Shown piece by piece: positions 53,542 to 64,000 of a stretch of 64,000 nucleotides of DNA (the first letter of the stretch is position 1; each line of letters opens with the position of its first letter). The stretch spans positions 54,814,560-54,878,559 of the forward strand of contig OY987301.1 in the NCBI GenBank assembly GCA_963920635.1, read 5' to 3'. The notes beneath the pieces were generated by a model. It ran no database searches. It worked only from the letters and a program-made list of their open reading frames with translations, and was not told the origin of the DNA. The translations under genes and the position numbers were made by a program. This DNA comes from Pseudeuparius sepicola. Its lineage: Eukaryota > Arthropoda > Insecta > Coleoptera > Anthribidae.

Positions 53542-55696
53542 TTTATCTGGACGACATTATTGTGTTTTCTGAAACTTTTGAAGAGCATTTGACAAAATTA
53601 GAAGAAGTATTTGAGCGTCTAAGAAAAGCAGGGCTTACGTTGAAGCCAACCAAGTGCAATTTTGCCTCACCGGAAGTTAAAGTATTGGGTCACATTGTAA
53701 TCGGGGGTGTATTAGCGCCAGATCCAGAAAAATTGATGGCAATAGAAAATTTTCCAAAGCCCAAAAGCAAACGTAATGTGCAGAGTTTTTTGGGACTATG
53801 CAATGATTATAGGAAATTTATTAATAACTTCTCTAGAATAGCCAGGCCGTTGTACGAGATTACAAAAAATGACCCTGGATTTAAGTGGGGATGGGAACAA
53901 GACGTAGCATTTCAGCAATTGAAACAAAAATTAACAGAGTTCTAGTGCATTTTAATCCAAACGTGGGATGCGAATTGAGATCGGATGCATGCAAAGATGG
54001 GCTTGGTGTAATATTGTTGCAAGAAAGTAACGGGGAAATGCATCCAATAGCTTACGGAAGTAGAACATTGATAAAGGCCGAGAAAAACTATACTATCTCA
54101 GAGCTGGAAGCCCTAGGAATTATATTTGGATTAACTTATTTTAGGCATTTTATCTATGGAAAGCCTGTAAAGATAAAAACGGATCATCATGCCCTATGTT
54201 TTTTGAAAAAATCAGAAAATGCAGCAGGAAGACTTGCGAGATGGCTAATAAAATTAAATGAATTCGATTATGAAATAATTTACAAATCGGGAGCAAGACA
54301 TAAAGATGTAGATTGTTTATCGCGAAATGCAGTATTACCTCCACGAGAATGCGAAGAAGAGGAAAGTTTTGACATCCCCACATTTGCACTATCCAGTGAC
54401 AAGATGGCCGAGGAACAACAGAGAGATCCCAAAGTTAAAAAATTAATTGAAGCCGTGCGTGACCCAAATTCAGAAGGAATTGATATAGCCTTACGTAGAA
54501 GAGCAAAAAATTTTATACTAATAGATAATGTGTATAAGAAGAATCCATCAGTATCAGGGAACGAAGACTTGTTGGTAATACCAAGGCATTTGGTTCAAGA
54601 AATATTATTTTCAAATCACAATGAACCGTTGGCAGGACATTTAGGTATATCAAAAACTACTCAAAAACTTAAGGATAGGTATTTTTGGGATGGTCTACCA
54701 AAAGATGTAGAAAAATATGTTAAGGGTTGTCGGGACTGTCAAGCACAAAGGGGAATGACAAATAGGAAACCAACAGGGTTATTGCAACCAATTTCAGTGG
54801 GGTTGCCGTTTCAAAAGGTAGGAATAGATTTATTAGGGCCATTTAAAAAGTCCTCAAATAATAACACTTTTATAGTTGTAGCCACAGATTATGCTACTCG
54901 ATATGTCGAAATGGAAGCAATTCCTAATGGTAAGGCCGATACAGTTGCCAATTTTATTTTTAAAAATGTTATTAGAAACCATGGGTGTCCAAGAGAAATG
55001 TTGTCAGATAGAGGTCAAGTGTTTAGGTCAGAATTTTTGAATGAGTTGTTAAGAGTTATGGGTATAATTAAACAACAGACGACGTCATATCATCCGCAAT
55101 GTAATGGGGCGACAGAAAGAATGAATGCCACTATTGCGGCCATGCTTAGTAAATATACGTCTGAAAAACAAGATGACTGGGATCATTTCGTGCCACATGC
55201 GCAATTGGCATATAATACTGCTCCACAAGGTACGACAGGGTTGAGTCCATTCTTTTTAGTTTATGCTAGGCATCCTGTCCTCCCCACAGATGCCAGTTTA
55301 AATGAACAGGTGTTAGTATTCGAAAATATAAAAAAGATTAGGGACAGGGCATTGGCAGCAAGAAATTTAGCTGTAGAAAACATTGAAAAACAGCAACATT
55401 ACGACAAAAGGCGTTACGATGGCAACCATAGGCACGTGGAATTTAAACAGGGTGATAAAGTCAAAGTATTTACCCCCGTTAGAAAAATTGGCAGGTCAGA
55501 GAAATTGTTGCTGAAGTATTTTGGGCCTTACGAAATTATCCGTAAGTTAGGGCCAGTTACTTACGAGGTAAGAATGGGACTGACTAAAAATGCCAAGACA
55601 GATGTGGAGCAGGATTCTGGACTACCACGATCCCTGGAGCCCCGAGCCGGAAATTGCCGAGCCTTAAATTTCTTCCTCTTAGGGCATAGGTTGTAA
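53430..55696 (+). pseudogene. Gypsy pol, second part: RT C-terminal half, RNase H, integrase
   Basis: After the shift the frame gives LPFGLCNAPSTFSDLADRVF and IYLDDIIVFS (catalytic YLDD at about 53541). A second shift near 53940 leads to RNase H (LRSDACKDGLGVIL, ISELEALGIIFG, TDHHALCFL). The integrase then has an HHCC finger (HNEPLAGHLGISKTT to CRDCQAQRG), first Asp in VGIDLLGPF, second in LSDRGQVF and Glu in GATERMNAT, and a C-terminal GPY-like module (KYFGPYEIIRKLGPVTYEV). The last frame (53885-55696) is open over 600 codons. All enzymatic motifs are preserved; only the joins are broken. Confidence 0.88.
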
Positions 55697-56081
55697 TATA
55701 GTATAATAAGATTATTTTATTTATTTTTAGGTGGCCACCATATCTATAATTACAGCATAAGCAATTAAAAATAGTACAATAGATAGCTGTTAGATGTAGA
55801 AGATAAGGATTTAATATGACAAATCAGTGGATACATGACGATAATATGGAATGGAGCGAAAGGACTAGCAGAGAAGAAAAAAAGATAAATATCAAGTTTT
55901 CTCGAACGTAATATGAAAATTATTTTAGGTGGACAATTAGTATTGTACAATGGAAATTTACTATCAAAGGGTTGAAATAATTAATGACTCCTATTAAAAC
56001 TGCAGGTTATGTGTATATGAGAGAATGGATCTAAGAATGAATGTAAAGTCCTAGGCCTAGGCATTAATAAGAGTGATTTAA
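55697..56081 (+). other. Post-pol region of the Gypsy element
   Basis: Short frames only. No env signature, splice site or repeat was recognised here, and the same holds for 56220-56880. Confidence 0.5.
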
Positions 56082-56219
56082 ATGAATTGTCGACAAAAAA
56101 TGAAACGAGAAAAAAATTTCTTTAAATTAAACTGGTACCAGATAATAGTTATATGTATTTTAGTAGTAGCCGTGTCATGTATACCCACATATGTCATAGT
56201 AATTAAGAAACCCTCGTAA
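56082..56219 (+). CDS. Candidate 45-residue single-pass membrane peptide between pol and right LTR
   Basis: ATG 56082 opens MNCRQKMKREKNFFKLNWYQ, followed by IIVICILVVAVSCIPTYVIV, a clear hydrophobic helix, and a basic end (KKPS) before TAA. It lies where env would be in an env-bearing Gypsy element. It could be a relic of an env anchor, a small accessory protein or chance. No family is recognised. Confidence 0.35.
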   Translation: MNCRQKMKREKNFFKLNWYQIIVICILVVAVSCIPTYVIVIKKPS

Positions 56220-56881
56220 CCATAATGAATATTTTTTATTGTTTTTATTTCCTTACTTAAAAAACTGTATACCCTATTTAGTTGATTTTATGTATTTATA
56301 AAAAATTGTTTTTTCAATATCTTAGTAATGTCGTCACAAAGAGGCATACACGGGGATTGACAGAGGAAACACGGACACAAAATGGTTATGGTGGAGAAGC
56401 TGCGTTGTACTAAGGTTCTCACGTATACCAACGTGAGTAAATGGTTGGTACATAAATGGGGTCAATGATGACAAAATGGAAATGGGATCCCTAAAGAAGG
56501 CCATGGCATAGATGCAGTGGGAAACGCCAAAACCCCTGACTAAGCCGGCACTGCAAGATGGACCCGTATCCTGAGCTGTTACCAGAGCTGGTAAGGTCAA
56601 GGAGAATCACGAATAGAGAAGAGGTTTGAAGAAAAGAAGACAAAAAGACAAGTAACCTGCATGTGTCCAATGTTTTCCAAGTCTCCCATGTGTATCTGCT
56701 CTCAAAGAAATTTTGTTATGTTTAATTATTGTAAAAGCTAAATAATTTTTGTAAGTTTCTTTTCGCTTTCCGATTTTTTCTGTTAAGTATATTTTGCCAT
56801 TATTTTGTCAATATTTCAATTCAATTCCATTGTAAAAACCCAAGTGACGAGTCAAGCTTACTCGCTCGGGGCGAGCGATTC

Positions 56882-56897
56882 CGGAGGGGGGGAGTAT
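56882..56897 (+). promoter_or_regulatory. Polypurine tract before the right LTR
   Basis: GGAGGGGGGGAG lies directly upstream of the right LTR, the expected plus-strand primer position. Confidence 0.7.
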
Positions 56898-57281
56898 TGT
56901 CGTGAAAATTACAATCCCCCTGTAGATGAGATTTTTAATTAGGACAAACATTAATAAAATTATTCTGCTGACAAAACAATATTGGTGGCCTCGCGTATCG
57001 AGAGCACGAATTGGCTCGACACTTGGGTGCTAGTGGTGTTCGGGGAAAGGTGGCCTGCCTGGTGGGAAGCACCATGCAGGGGTTGTTCCCCACATCAAGT
57101 GTAAAGAGGGTCCAAGTCAAGGTTTAAGTTACTCTTCAATTTCAAATTACAATTGTAAGTATTTCTTTTATTTTTATTATTCTTTTTTATACTTTTATTT
57201 TCAATTTTTTTATAATAAATTATATTTGTTTTTCTGGAGTTGTCTTACTTGCCAAGGTTATGCATCCCCCCCAACACGACA
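56898..57281 (+). repeat. Right LTR
   Basis: It differs from the left LTR at a handful of sites (for example near 56955-56970, 57036 and 57203) and in C-tract length. Confidence 0.92.
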
Positions 57282-58600
57282 CTATGTTAAGTCAATTTTT
57301 GCTGAAAATGTGTTTTATATGTTATGTCCATCAGAATTACCTGCTTTTTATGTTGGTATTTATAGCGTCCACCTATCTGTATTAATAACAAAGTTAGATC
57401 TTTATGAATAATGTTAAGTCACTGTTTGCCTGCGAGTCACACTATGTTAAGGGACCTTGATATCATTTGCCTCATAGATGGCGCTTTTGTTTAATATGTT
57501 AAGTCCACATAACCTCATGTTCACATTGTTTTTATCGGCACGCCACGCCTCGTCGATGCGGCGCTTTATTGTGTTGTTTTTATGGTCTTTTTGAGTTAAA
57601 ATAACAAATTTCTAGCCAGATTGTCTTCAAGAATTGCTGGAATTTTTGAAATGCTGCCAAAAATTAGTAATAATTGAAATTCATTTTTTTTTTAGAAAAA
57701 ACACTGAGGTATAATTAAATAGTGATCCTCAATAGCTTAATTATATTTAGTGAAACCCTTTTTGCGCCCATAAACCTATTTAATAATTGTGGGGGATTAC
57801 ATAGTATTATGGACTTAACATATTTCGAAACTATCGAATTTAATTATTGAGTGGGACTTAATATAGTAATAATTAAAATTCATTTTTTTAGAAACAATAC
57901 TGCGGTATAATTAAATAGTGATCCTCAATAGCTTAATTATATTTAGTGAAACACTTTTTGCGTCCATAAAATTTAAAAAAATTTCACAAAAATATGAACG
58001 TCTTCAAAAGCTATTACCGTGGATTCCAAAAACCTTCTATGATTTTTACCGGAACTTGCCGCATGGTAAAGAACATTGTCATTTATTAATGACAATGTTC
58101 TTCACAATAAAAGTGAACAAAAATATATATAGTAAAGACCAGAATTAAGTGTTTTTTTAATAAAAATCTTATTTTGATAACTGTGTGCCTTTTGTTGTTG
58201 TTTGTTTTTTTTTAACTTAATATTATGTCAAGCCAATTTTGATTTTTTTCCCAAAGCCAAAGTATGTTAAGTCGTTTTGGAGAAAAACTCTATATATTTT
58301 TTTCAACAACTTCTAAACATTCCATAAAGTCGATGCGAATAACCTTGGGTTTTAAATTCAAACTTCTTACAATTTAAGTGGTTCAAGTTATGCACAACAA
58401 TACAGGAAAATATATTTTATACTCAATTATCTCAAAACTAAGTTTTTGGACTTAACATAGTTTGGCTCTAAGGTGCAGCTATTTATACTATATAATATTG
58501 TAAAGACAAACCAAAGATCACTTTTGATCAACTAAAAATTATTTACGAACCGAGGACGGTTCTCTATCTAAGGAAGGAGGAGTTATAGACCCCTCGTCAA
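57282..58600. repeat. Repeat-rich DNA with recurring TATGTTAAGTC and a ~110-bp direct repeat
   Basis: The short motif TATGTTAAGTC or its reverse recurs near 57283, 57409, 57442, 57497, 57820, 58262 and 58450. A segment with GGTATAATTAAATAGTGATC and CAATAGCTTAATTATATTTA occurs at about 57674-57776 and again at 57871-57968 (offset about 197 bp). The Gypsy element target CTAT lies in one copy of the short motif. A perfect hairpin GAACATTGTCAT/ATGACAATGTTC is at 58071-58100. No gene is supported. Confidence 0.65.
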
Positions 58601-59976
58601 ACCCTTAACTCATTAAGATAAGAACTATAATATAACCCACTAGCACCCTAAGACCATGTTCATTAGTTTGTAGAAATTCATCGCGAATAGTCTGTAGACT
58701 TTTGTTCCATCGAAATAAAGTTGTTTTTAAAAAGCAATTTTTCCGTTTCGATTCTTTAACTCGCGCATCGAAACGAAGTAGCGGTGGCGTGGCATTTTGC
58801 GGGTGGCATAGTGCCAGTCTGGTGCCAGTAGTCTCCAGCAAATTTAATTTTCAAGGGGCAAGCGGCTGGTGACAACGTGGATTTTGCATTGCAACTGCGC
58901 ACAAAGTATATATTTGTGAAGAAACATTCGAGACGACCAAGAATTTAACATAGGTCGTAGTTTTTCAAGTAACTTGCAAAATGTCACTTTCTTCATTCAA
59001 TAGAAAAGTTTAAATTTTTGGTCATCCAAGTTCAAATCTATTTTAAAACGTTAAAAATTTGGATGAACCCAATAGTGTTTTTTTTATCCTCTGATGATGA
59101 AGACGACATTTCTACTACTACTGATGAATCGGTGGTGACACCATTAATAAAATAACGTTGTTTGCCACTTTTACCACTTCGCCGCTACACCCACCGCCAC
59201 GTCAAATATTCACCATCCCTATGCCACGCACCATTCCAATACCACACCAATACCACACTACTTCAGTGCGTGCCTTGACTTAGGGGATGGTGTGAGCTAT
59301 CTGGTGTGGTGGTACAACCGAGGGGGCTGTTGATCTATACTGTTGGCAGTACTTCAGTAGAAGTCTCCATAGTGCATACAATTAAAACTTGTGAAATCTA
59401 TACAGGTAAGCCCAAAAATTATGTCGTGAGCTATTTCTGCTTGATTGCTTGATGATGGTAGGCTCGTGCTAATTGGGTAATGACTGGTACTGCTGGGTGC
59501 TCGGCGGTGGATCAAGTTCATGTTCCAAACTGTTATAGACAGTAATGTCTTCCAAATTACTGTTATTGACTGATTATGGTTCCTCCAACTTAGCACTCCA
59601 GGTTAATACTTCTTTTGCTTAACTTCAAACACCAAAAGTTTGTTTTTTGCACTCGACTTGCGTTTCGCTAACCATGTTAGCATCACCAGGAGATCATTAA
59701 ATCTAATCTACTTATTCCTAACCTATTATTACTGTGAACTACCTACTATATTATTCTTAGGTTTCTCGCTGTCAGTTTATTAATATGTATAAGGGGCTGT
59801 AGGGATTTGGTCCCTAATCTTTATTTAAACTAAAACTACATTTTCAAATTTCCAGACTTTCATAAGCATCTAAGAATCTCCTATCAGGTAGATACTTAAG
59901 TAATTTTAAATTTTCCCTTGTTATTATATGATTTATTTAAAAAGCATGTTCGGCTAGATTTTTCCAATCGATCATG
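58601..59976. other. Non-coding DNA, nothing recognised
   Basis: Open frames of up to 80 codons carry no motifs. A block at 58600-58860 followed by GGTGACAACGTGG might be an LTR end with leader sequence, but no partner LTR was found. Confidence 0.4.
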
Positions 59977-60120
59977 TTATAAATGTCCCATATGTTCGTT
60001 AAATCTAGTTTTCAAGGCACGTCTAGTTTGTTCAACATACTTTTTATTACAATCTGAACAGCTAACTGCATATATTCCACTGAAATTACTTCTGGGCGCA
60101 TTTATATGGGACCTATCTTC
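59977..60120 (-). pseudogene. GIY-YIG nuclease scrap of a second Penelope-like element
   Basis: The minus strand from 60120 reads SNFSGIYAVSCSDCNKKYVE, then QTRRALKTRFNEHMGHL and a stop. This is the GIY...YIG-type core (here GIY...YVE) with the Cys pair and the catalytic Arg (TRF) found in PLE-type nucleases. It belongs to a different lineage from the PLE at 47.4 kb. No reverse transcriptase is visible to its right. Confidence 0.7.
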
Positions 60121-62950
60121 GTAAAATCGAACCGACATGCGACATGGTCCCGGTTCGTCGAGTCGGCCGAGTTTTGTTTGGGTTAAAAGCCATAAATAAA
60201 GAGATTATGGTTAGGTGATGATATGTACCAACATGTCGGCGGCGTCGTCATGTTATAGTTTTAAGATAGCCGAGGTCTCGATATTGATGTTTCAAAGCCT
60301 TGGCTCCTAGGTGTTTTGTCACAGATGAATCAGATTCATCTGTGGCTCGGTGTTCTTTATTTCAAATCCAGAACAACAAATCCCCTTTTCATTGTGCGTT
60401 TATGTTTTTTATTCATAAATCAAAGTGACACACCAATTAGTGACGTGTACAATAAAATAGGTAAGTGTTACTAATAATACCAATCGTAGGTACTTTGCCA
60501 CAGCTATTTACATTGAAAAGCTGTTAAACTTGTAACAAGTTAACAGCTTGTGCACCTGGAATGCTGACAAATATTTATAACATGCAGAAACTTTGATATG
60601 GCATATGATTTCTATAACTTTTCCGCAAGAATAAAAAAGGACTCCAATTTGAATGGTCGTAGCATCGTAACGGTTCACATTAGAGACAAACAGTAAAGAA
60701 CTTTTTTGTAGCAAATTTATTCTAGATTATTTTTTATAATAGGTATTTTGTTGATAAAGTTGATGGTTTGGGAGATATTTGCAAAAAAACGCAAAATGGT
60801 ACCTTCTTAGGGACAGAAGGGCCAACGCCGACTTCGCTCGAGGGGGAAAACTTGGGAGAGTAATATCTGGGTCTAAATAAAGCGATTAAAGCAATTTCCA
60901 GCTTTCCACTAATTATTTCCTTATTGAGGCTTTTTTTCCGACTTGTCGCCTGGCCTACTATTGGGAATTGAGAAATTTGGTAGGTATCATTCTTGTTTGA
61001 GTACTACACCCCCTCAAAATCAAGCATATCGGCGGTGTCGCTAAAGAGAGACGCACCGACGCACCTGATACAAAATTTTTTGTTGTTATAAGGGTCCTAC
61101 CAAACATTTTATTTGTAGTTATAGTTCGTAAACATGACGATATGATTTCATCCTAGATTTGTGCAATAAAGTCTTGTTCCAAACCTGCCTTATTTGGAGA
61201 AAATGGTGGTTCCAAAGCTACTAAATCGACGTTTTCCTAACAAAAAAGGCTCTATAAATGCCTGACTGCATTAACGCATATTGTTCAGGAGTTACGAGAA
61301 AGTTTTCAAAAAGTAGGTTTTCAACTTCACTACGCGGAATTGTTTTCTTCTGATTTATTTTGCACATCTAGACTATTTAGTTGGTTGACTTCAAATCCGG
61401 AGAAGAGAGGAAACACCATGGGCTTGTTTCAACTGCAGTTCTGAATCGTTCCAGAACTGACTTGAACCCATCAAAACACAAGAAAATAATACTCCAGAAC
61501 TATTTGGCGAATCAGTTGATCGATAGCTGCAGCCGATAGCACAGTAGCTCTTATACTTACACTGTCACAAACAGCCATTCAGGTCAGCGTACAAGCTTTT
61601 GTCGTATGCTGCTGGGAGTAATGCCACAGCTTAAATATGAAAATTAAGCTGTGGTAATGCTTTGTTGAGAATATTTGACAAATCGGTTGAATTGTTTTGA
61701 TAAACATTACATTTAAAATATATATTACAGCAATGTGTAGGCATATACGTAAATTATTTTGTAATCACATCCTTACTTTCCTTGCATTCCCCAATTCATG
61801 TATACTAATTATTATTGTATTCTCATATTGTTGCCATGACGTGTAGGTAAAGCTAAATAGGCGGAACTTCAAACATTACCTTATTATAACTCTTGTGCCA
61901 ATGTTATATTTTTGACTTTTACCATTATTAAAGAATGTAATTTTAAGAACGCTAGTCACAGTTTAAGAAAGATTCTGCGCATTTTCAAGTTTTTAGTTGT
62001 CCGAATCCAAGGGTCTTAGAGAGATTTGGAATGATGGATTCTAACGAAGTATATCAACTCCTATATCATAAGACAAAGTTCGTTGCCAAATTCCACAGAA
62101 AAGGAAGAAATCGATAATAAGTTTTCCTACCGTGAGGCACTTGGAGCTCTCATGTATCTTATATAGGACTCCGAAGCCTCAAAATCATACCATTCTTTAC
62201 TGCACTAAAAACTTTGATGTGGTGGGTATGAGCGAAACCTGGCTCAATGAAAATATACTAAATATAATATGAAAGTTTAGTAATCCCCAGTTATGTAATG
62301 CAAAAAATAGTAGATAGCATACTTTTTATTTCATATTCCCTCTATTTAGTTTACCATTCGGATCAGCGGATCCGTAAACTGAATTACTAGATTCGAACAG
62401 GGAGAACTGTCTGATAATAAAAAAAAATTGAATATCGTATGCATTATTAATAAAGAGCAAGACTTCGTGCATAATATGATCTTTTTTCTAGGTAAAATTT
62501 GGTTTTGCAGTGATTTGCCTGCTTCGTAATTACCTTATTACCATTCGAAAAAAAAGGAGAATTTGGTCGCGACGTTATATCTTCTTTCTACTGTAATAAT
62601 ATTAAGCACAATCTACGATACTGTCCAGACTCCTTGAATGCCCCCATTTTCTATCAGGCTGTGGATTTATATACAGAGCGCCCATGGCCACTAGATACAT
62701 AGGGGAATCAAGAACCAGTTGACTGTGCGCCGCGCCGGCCGTCGCAAGCGGTGCCGAGGGAGAATACCAGCGTTGGAGTGTGCTTAATTTTTAAGCATTA
62801 TCGTTCGTCCGGACTACACGACGTTGAGATCATTCCCTGTAATTTTGGTTTTTGATGTTTAATCGGAAGTAAAATAAAAACATATCTCCAAAAAACACTC
62901 TTCCGAAAAAATAAAAAGTAATTCTACAAAAAACAAACGATTGCACACAG
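60121..62950. other. Intergenic DNA with two strong inverted repeats, no gene recognised
   Basis: Perfect palindromes occur at 60320-60344 (CACAGATGAATC, one base, GATTCATCTGTG) and, imperfectly, at about 60521-60551 (AGCTGTTAAACTTGT/AACAAGTTAACAGCT). A GC-richer patch lies at 62670-62780. No frame has motif support. Confidence 0.5.
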
Positions 62951-64000
62951 TTAGTGCAATAAATGTTCAAAGAGGCCACCATCTGCAGCTAGGCAATAAC
63001 CTAAACGGTCATAGAAACCTCTCCGAACATTTGCTAGTATGTTTGGAGTGATAATTTTAAATGAATTCGATATTTTCAATCGCAATTCGTCCAAATCGTT
63101 CGCCCTGTCTTCCCGGAAGCCATAAATTTGGTACTTTACGTATCCCCACAAAAAAAATCATTAGGGGATAAATCGGGCGAGCGTGCCGGCCACGCGATGG
63201 TTCCCCGACCACTAAGTAAATGATTCGGAAATACAGTATGTAAGTAATCTCGAACCACTCTGCAATTATGCGCCGGGCAACCATCTTGCTGAAACCAAAT
63301 TTCATTAAATCTGTGACCTGCAACCCGCCTAATTTCTGGAATGACTTGCTGTTGCAAAAGAGTCAAGTAAGTAGGGCCAGTTAGGTTTCCATCAATAAAA
63401 AATGGTCCGATCATATTTTCTCCGAGCATACCACCCCAAACGTTTACCTTTTCGGGGTACTGTGTTCGAAATTCATAATATTTATGTAAATTTTCCCGCG
63501 ATTAATAACGAACGATCGAAGGATTATGTCGGCCATGTAGGGGAAATAACGATTCATCAGTGACAACTATGTTGCTGATAAAATTGGGTTGACGGTTCAC
63601 CACATCCATAACCCATTCTTTTAAAGTAATCGTCGGGAAAAATTTCATGATTGTTATGGACTTTGTATGATCGGTAACCTTTTTTTTCAAATTTTTTCCA
63701 CTGCCTTACTTACGCCCAATTGCTCAGCAATAGCCCTTTCAGAAATGTGGGGATTATCATTAACTGTGGCACAAACCATTATTTCTATCATCTCCCGATA
63801 ATTATATCGGCCGTGGTTGTTGGGATGCCCATTTTTACTATGGCTTCGCGGAGTGACACATGCGTACGTTTCAAAATTTGAAATAATCCGTTGCACTGTA
63901 CATAAAGGTGGTACGGGCCTATTTTCAAATGTTTCTCCAAACATGTTTATTACTTGGCGAATACTGTTGCCACCATTATACCATTTAATTACCTGAAGTT
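62951..64000 (-). pseudogene. Second Tc1/mariner (IS630) transposase with DUF4817-type N-terminus, runs off the window
   Basis: The gene reads leftward and is open at the window edge; before ATG 63944 the same frame already matches the N-terminal domain (IKWYNGGNSIRQVINMFGET). Then come PHISERAIAEQLGVSKA (helix-turn-helix), FISNIVVTDESLF (first Asp), GENMIGPFFIDGNLTGPTYL, IWFQQDGCPAHNCRVV (second Asp), ARSPDLSPNDFF (third Asp, with a shift just after it) and a C-terminal WGYVKYQIYGFREDRANDL to the stop at 62951. There are at least three frameshifts and a stop. It is of the same broad family as the 1703-4290 element but clearly a different lineage. Confidence 0.85.

Larger units (their letters stand above)
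49929..57281 (+). mobile_element. Young Ty3/Gypsy LTR retrotransposon with macrodomain (7.35 kb)
   Basis: LTRs of 391 and 384 bp begin TGTCGTG and end CACGACA, and they differ at only a few positions plus a C-tract. The flanks share CTAT (49925-49928, 57282-57285). A PBS-like TGG lies two bases after the left LTR, and a purine tract lies before the right LTR. The gene order is gag-protease-macrodomain-RT-RNase H-integrase. Near-identical LTRs indicate recent insertion, yet the coding region has several one-base shifts. Confidence 0.9.

Noticed and set aside
58600..58900. Possible solo LTR followed by a leader (GGTGACAACGTGG)
   Set aside because: No second LTR, no TG...CA boundary pair and no target duplication found.
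1..64000. CRISPR arrays, rRNA or tRNA genes
   Set aside because: None seen; tandem repeats here lack regular unique spacers, and the content is eukaryotic.

Overview
The window reads as AT-rich arthropod (probably insect) nuclear DNA made almost entirely of mobile elements nested inside one another. I see no intact ordinary host gene, rRNA, tRNA or CRISPR. The species cannot be named from the sequence. All family names are from motif recognition by eye; no searches were run.

Left part (1-10982): a decayed Tc1/mariner-type element with unusually long terminal inverted repeats (TIRs; 1703-4290); scraps of a Polinton (Maverick/adintovirus-like element), namely a DNA polymerase scrap at 4.7 kb, a phospholipase A2-like ORF at 8.3 kb and a minor-capsid scrap at 8.8 kb; several tandem repeats; and the 3' part of a Penelope-like element (PLE) reverse transcriptase ending at 10982.

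Centre (10983-47403): a large Polinton (Polinton-1) inserted in that PLE with a 6-bp target duplication (AAGATC). The PLE resumes at 47410 with its GIY-YIG nuclease. The left TIR of Polinton-1 is split by a Jockey-like retrotransposon with a (TAA)n tail (11533-17906). Two Dong/R4-like retrotransposon ends sit in that tail, and a 436-bp MITE sits in the Jockey ORF2. Polinton-1 keeps a virion block (39093-43813): major capsid, minor capsid, adenain-like protease, a small pVI-like protein, a PLA2-like protein, packaging ATPase, a Polinton-associated protein and integrase. The block is bounded by two inverted copies of a 2.7-kb TIR element, called X here (X1 20925-39098, X2 43814-46540). X encodes one large protein with motifs resembling rolling-circle Rep proteins. 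X1 is split by a second Polinton (Polinton-2, 23172-38585; 6-bp target duplication AACCAA) that keeps a broken PolB and one small gene but has almost 7 kb without recognisable genes.

Right part (47404-64000): the PLE remnant; an old Ty3/Gypsy relic with integrase and env-like pieces (48064-49928); a young Ty3/Gypsy element with near-identical LTRs (49929-57281) whose polyprotein carries a TARG1/OARD1-type macrodomain between protease and reverse transcriptase; repeat-rich DNA; a second GIY-YIG scrap (60 kb); and a second mariner-type transposase running off the end.

The observations I rate highest are the macrodomain retrotransposon, the Rep-like element X inside Polinton virion and integrase genes, the nuclear-receptor half-site array forming the Polinton-1 TIR, the perfect palindromic divergent promoter at 41.9 kb, and a spliced gene fragment inside Polinton-1.
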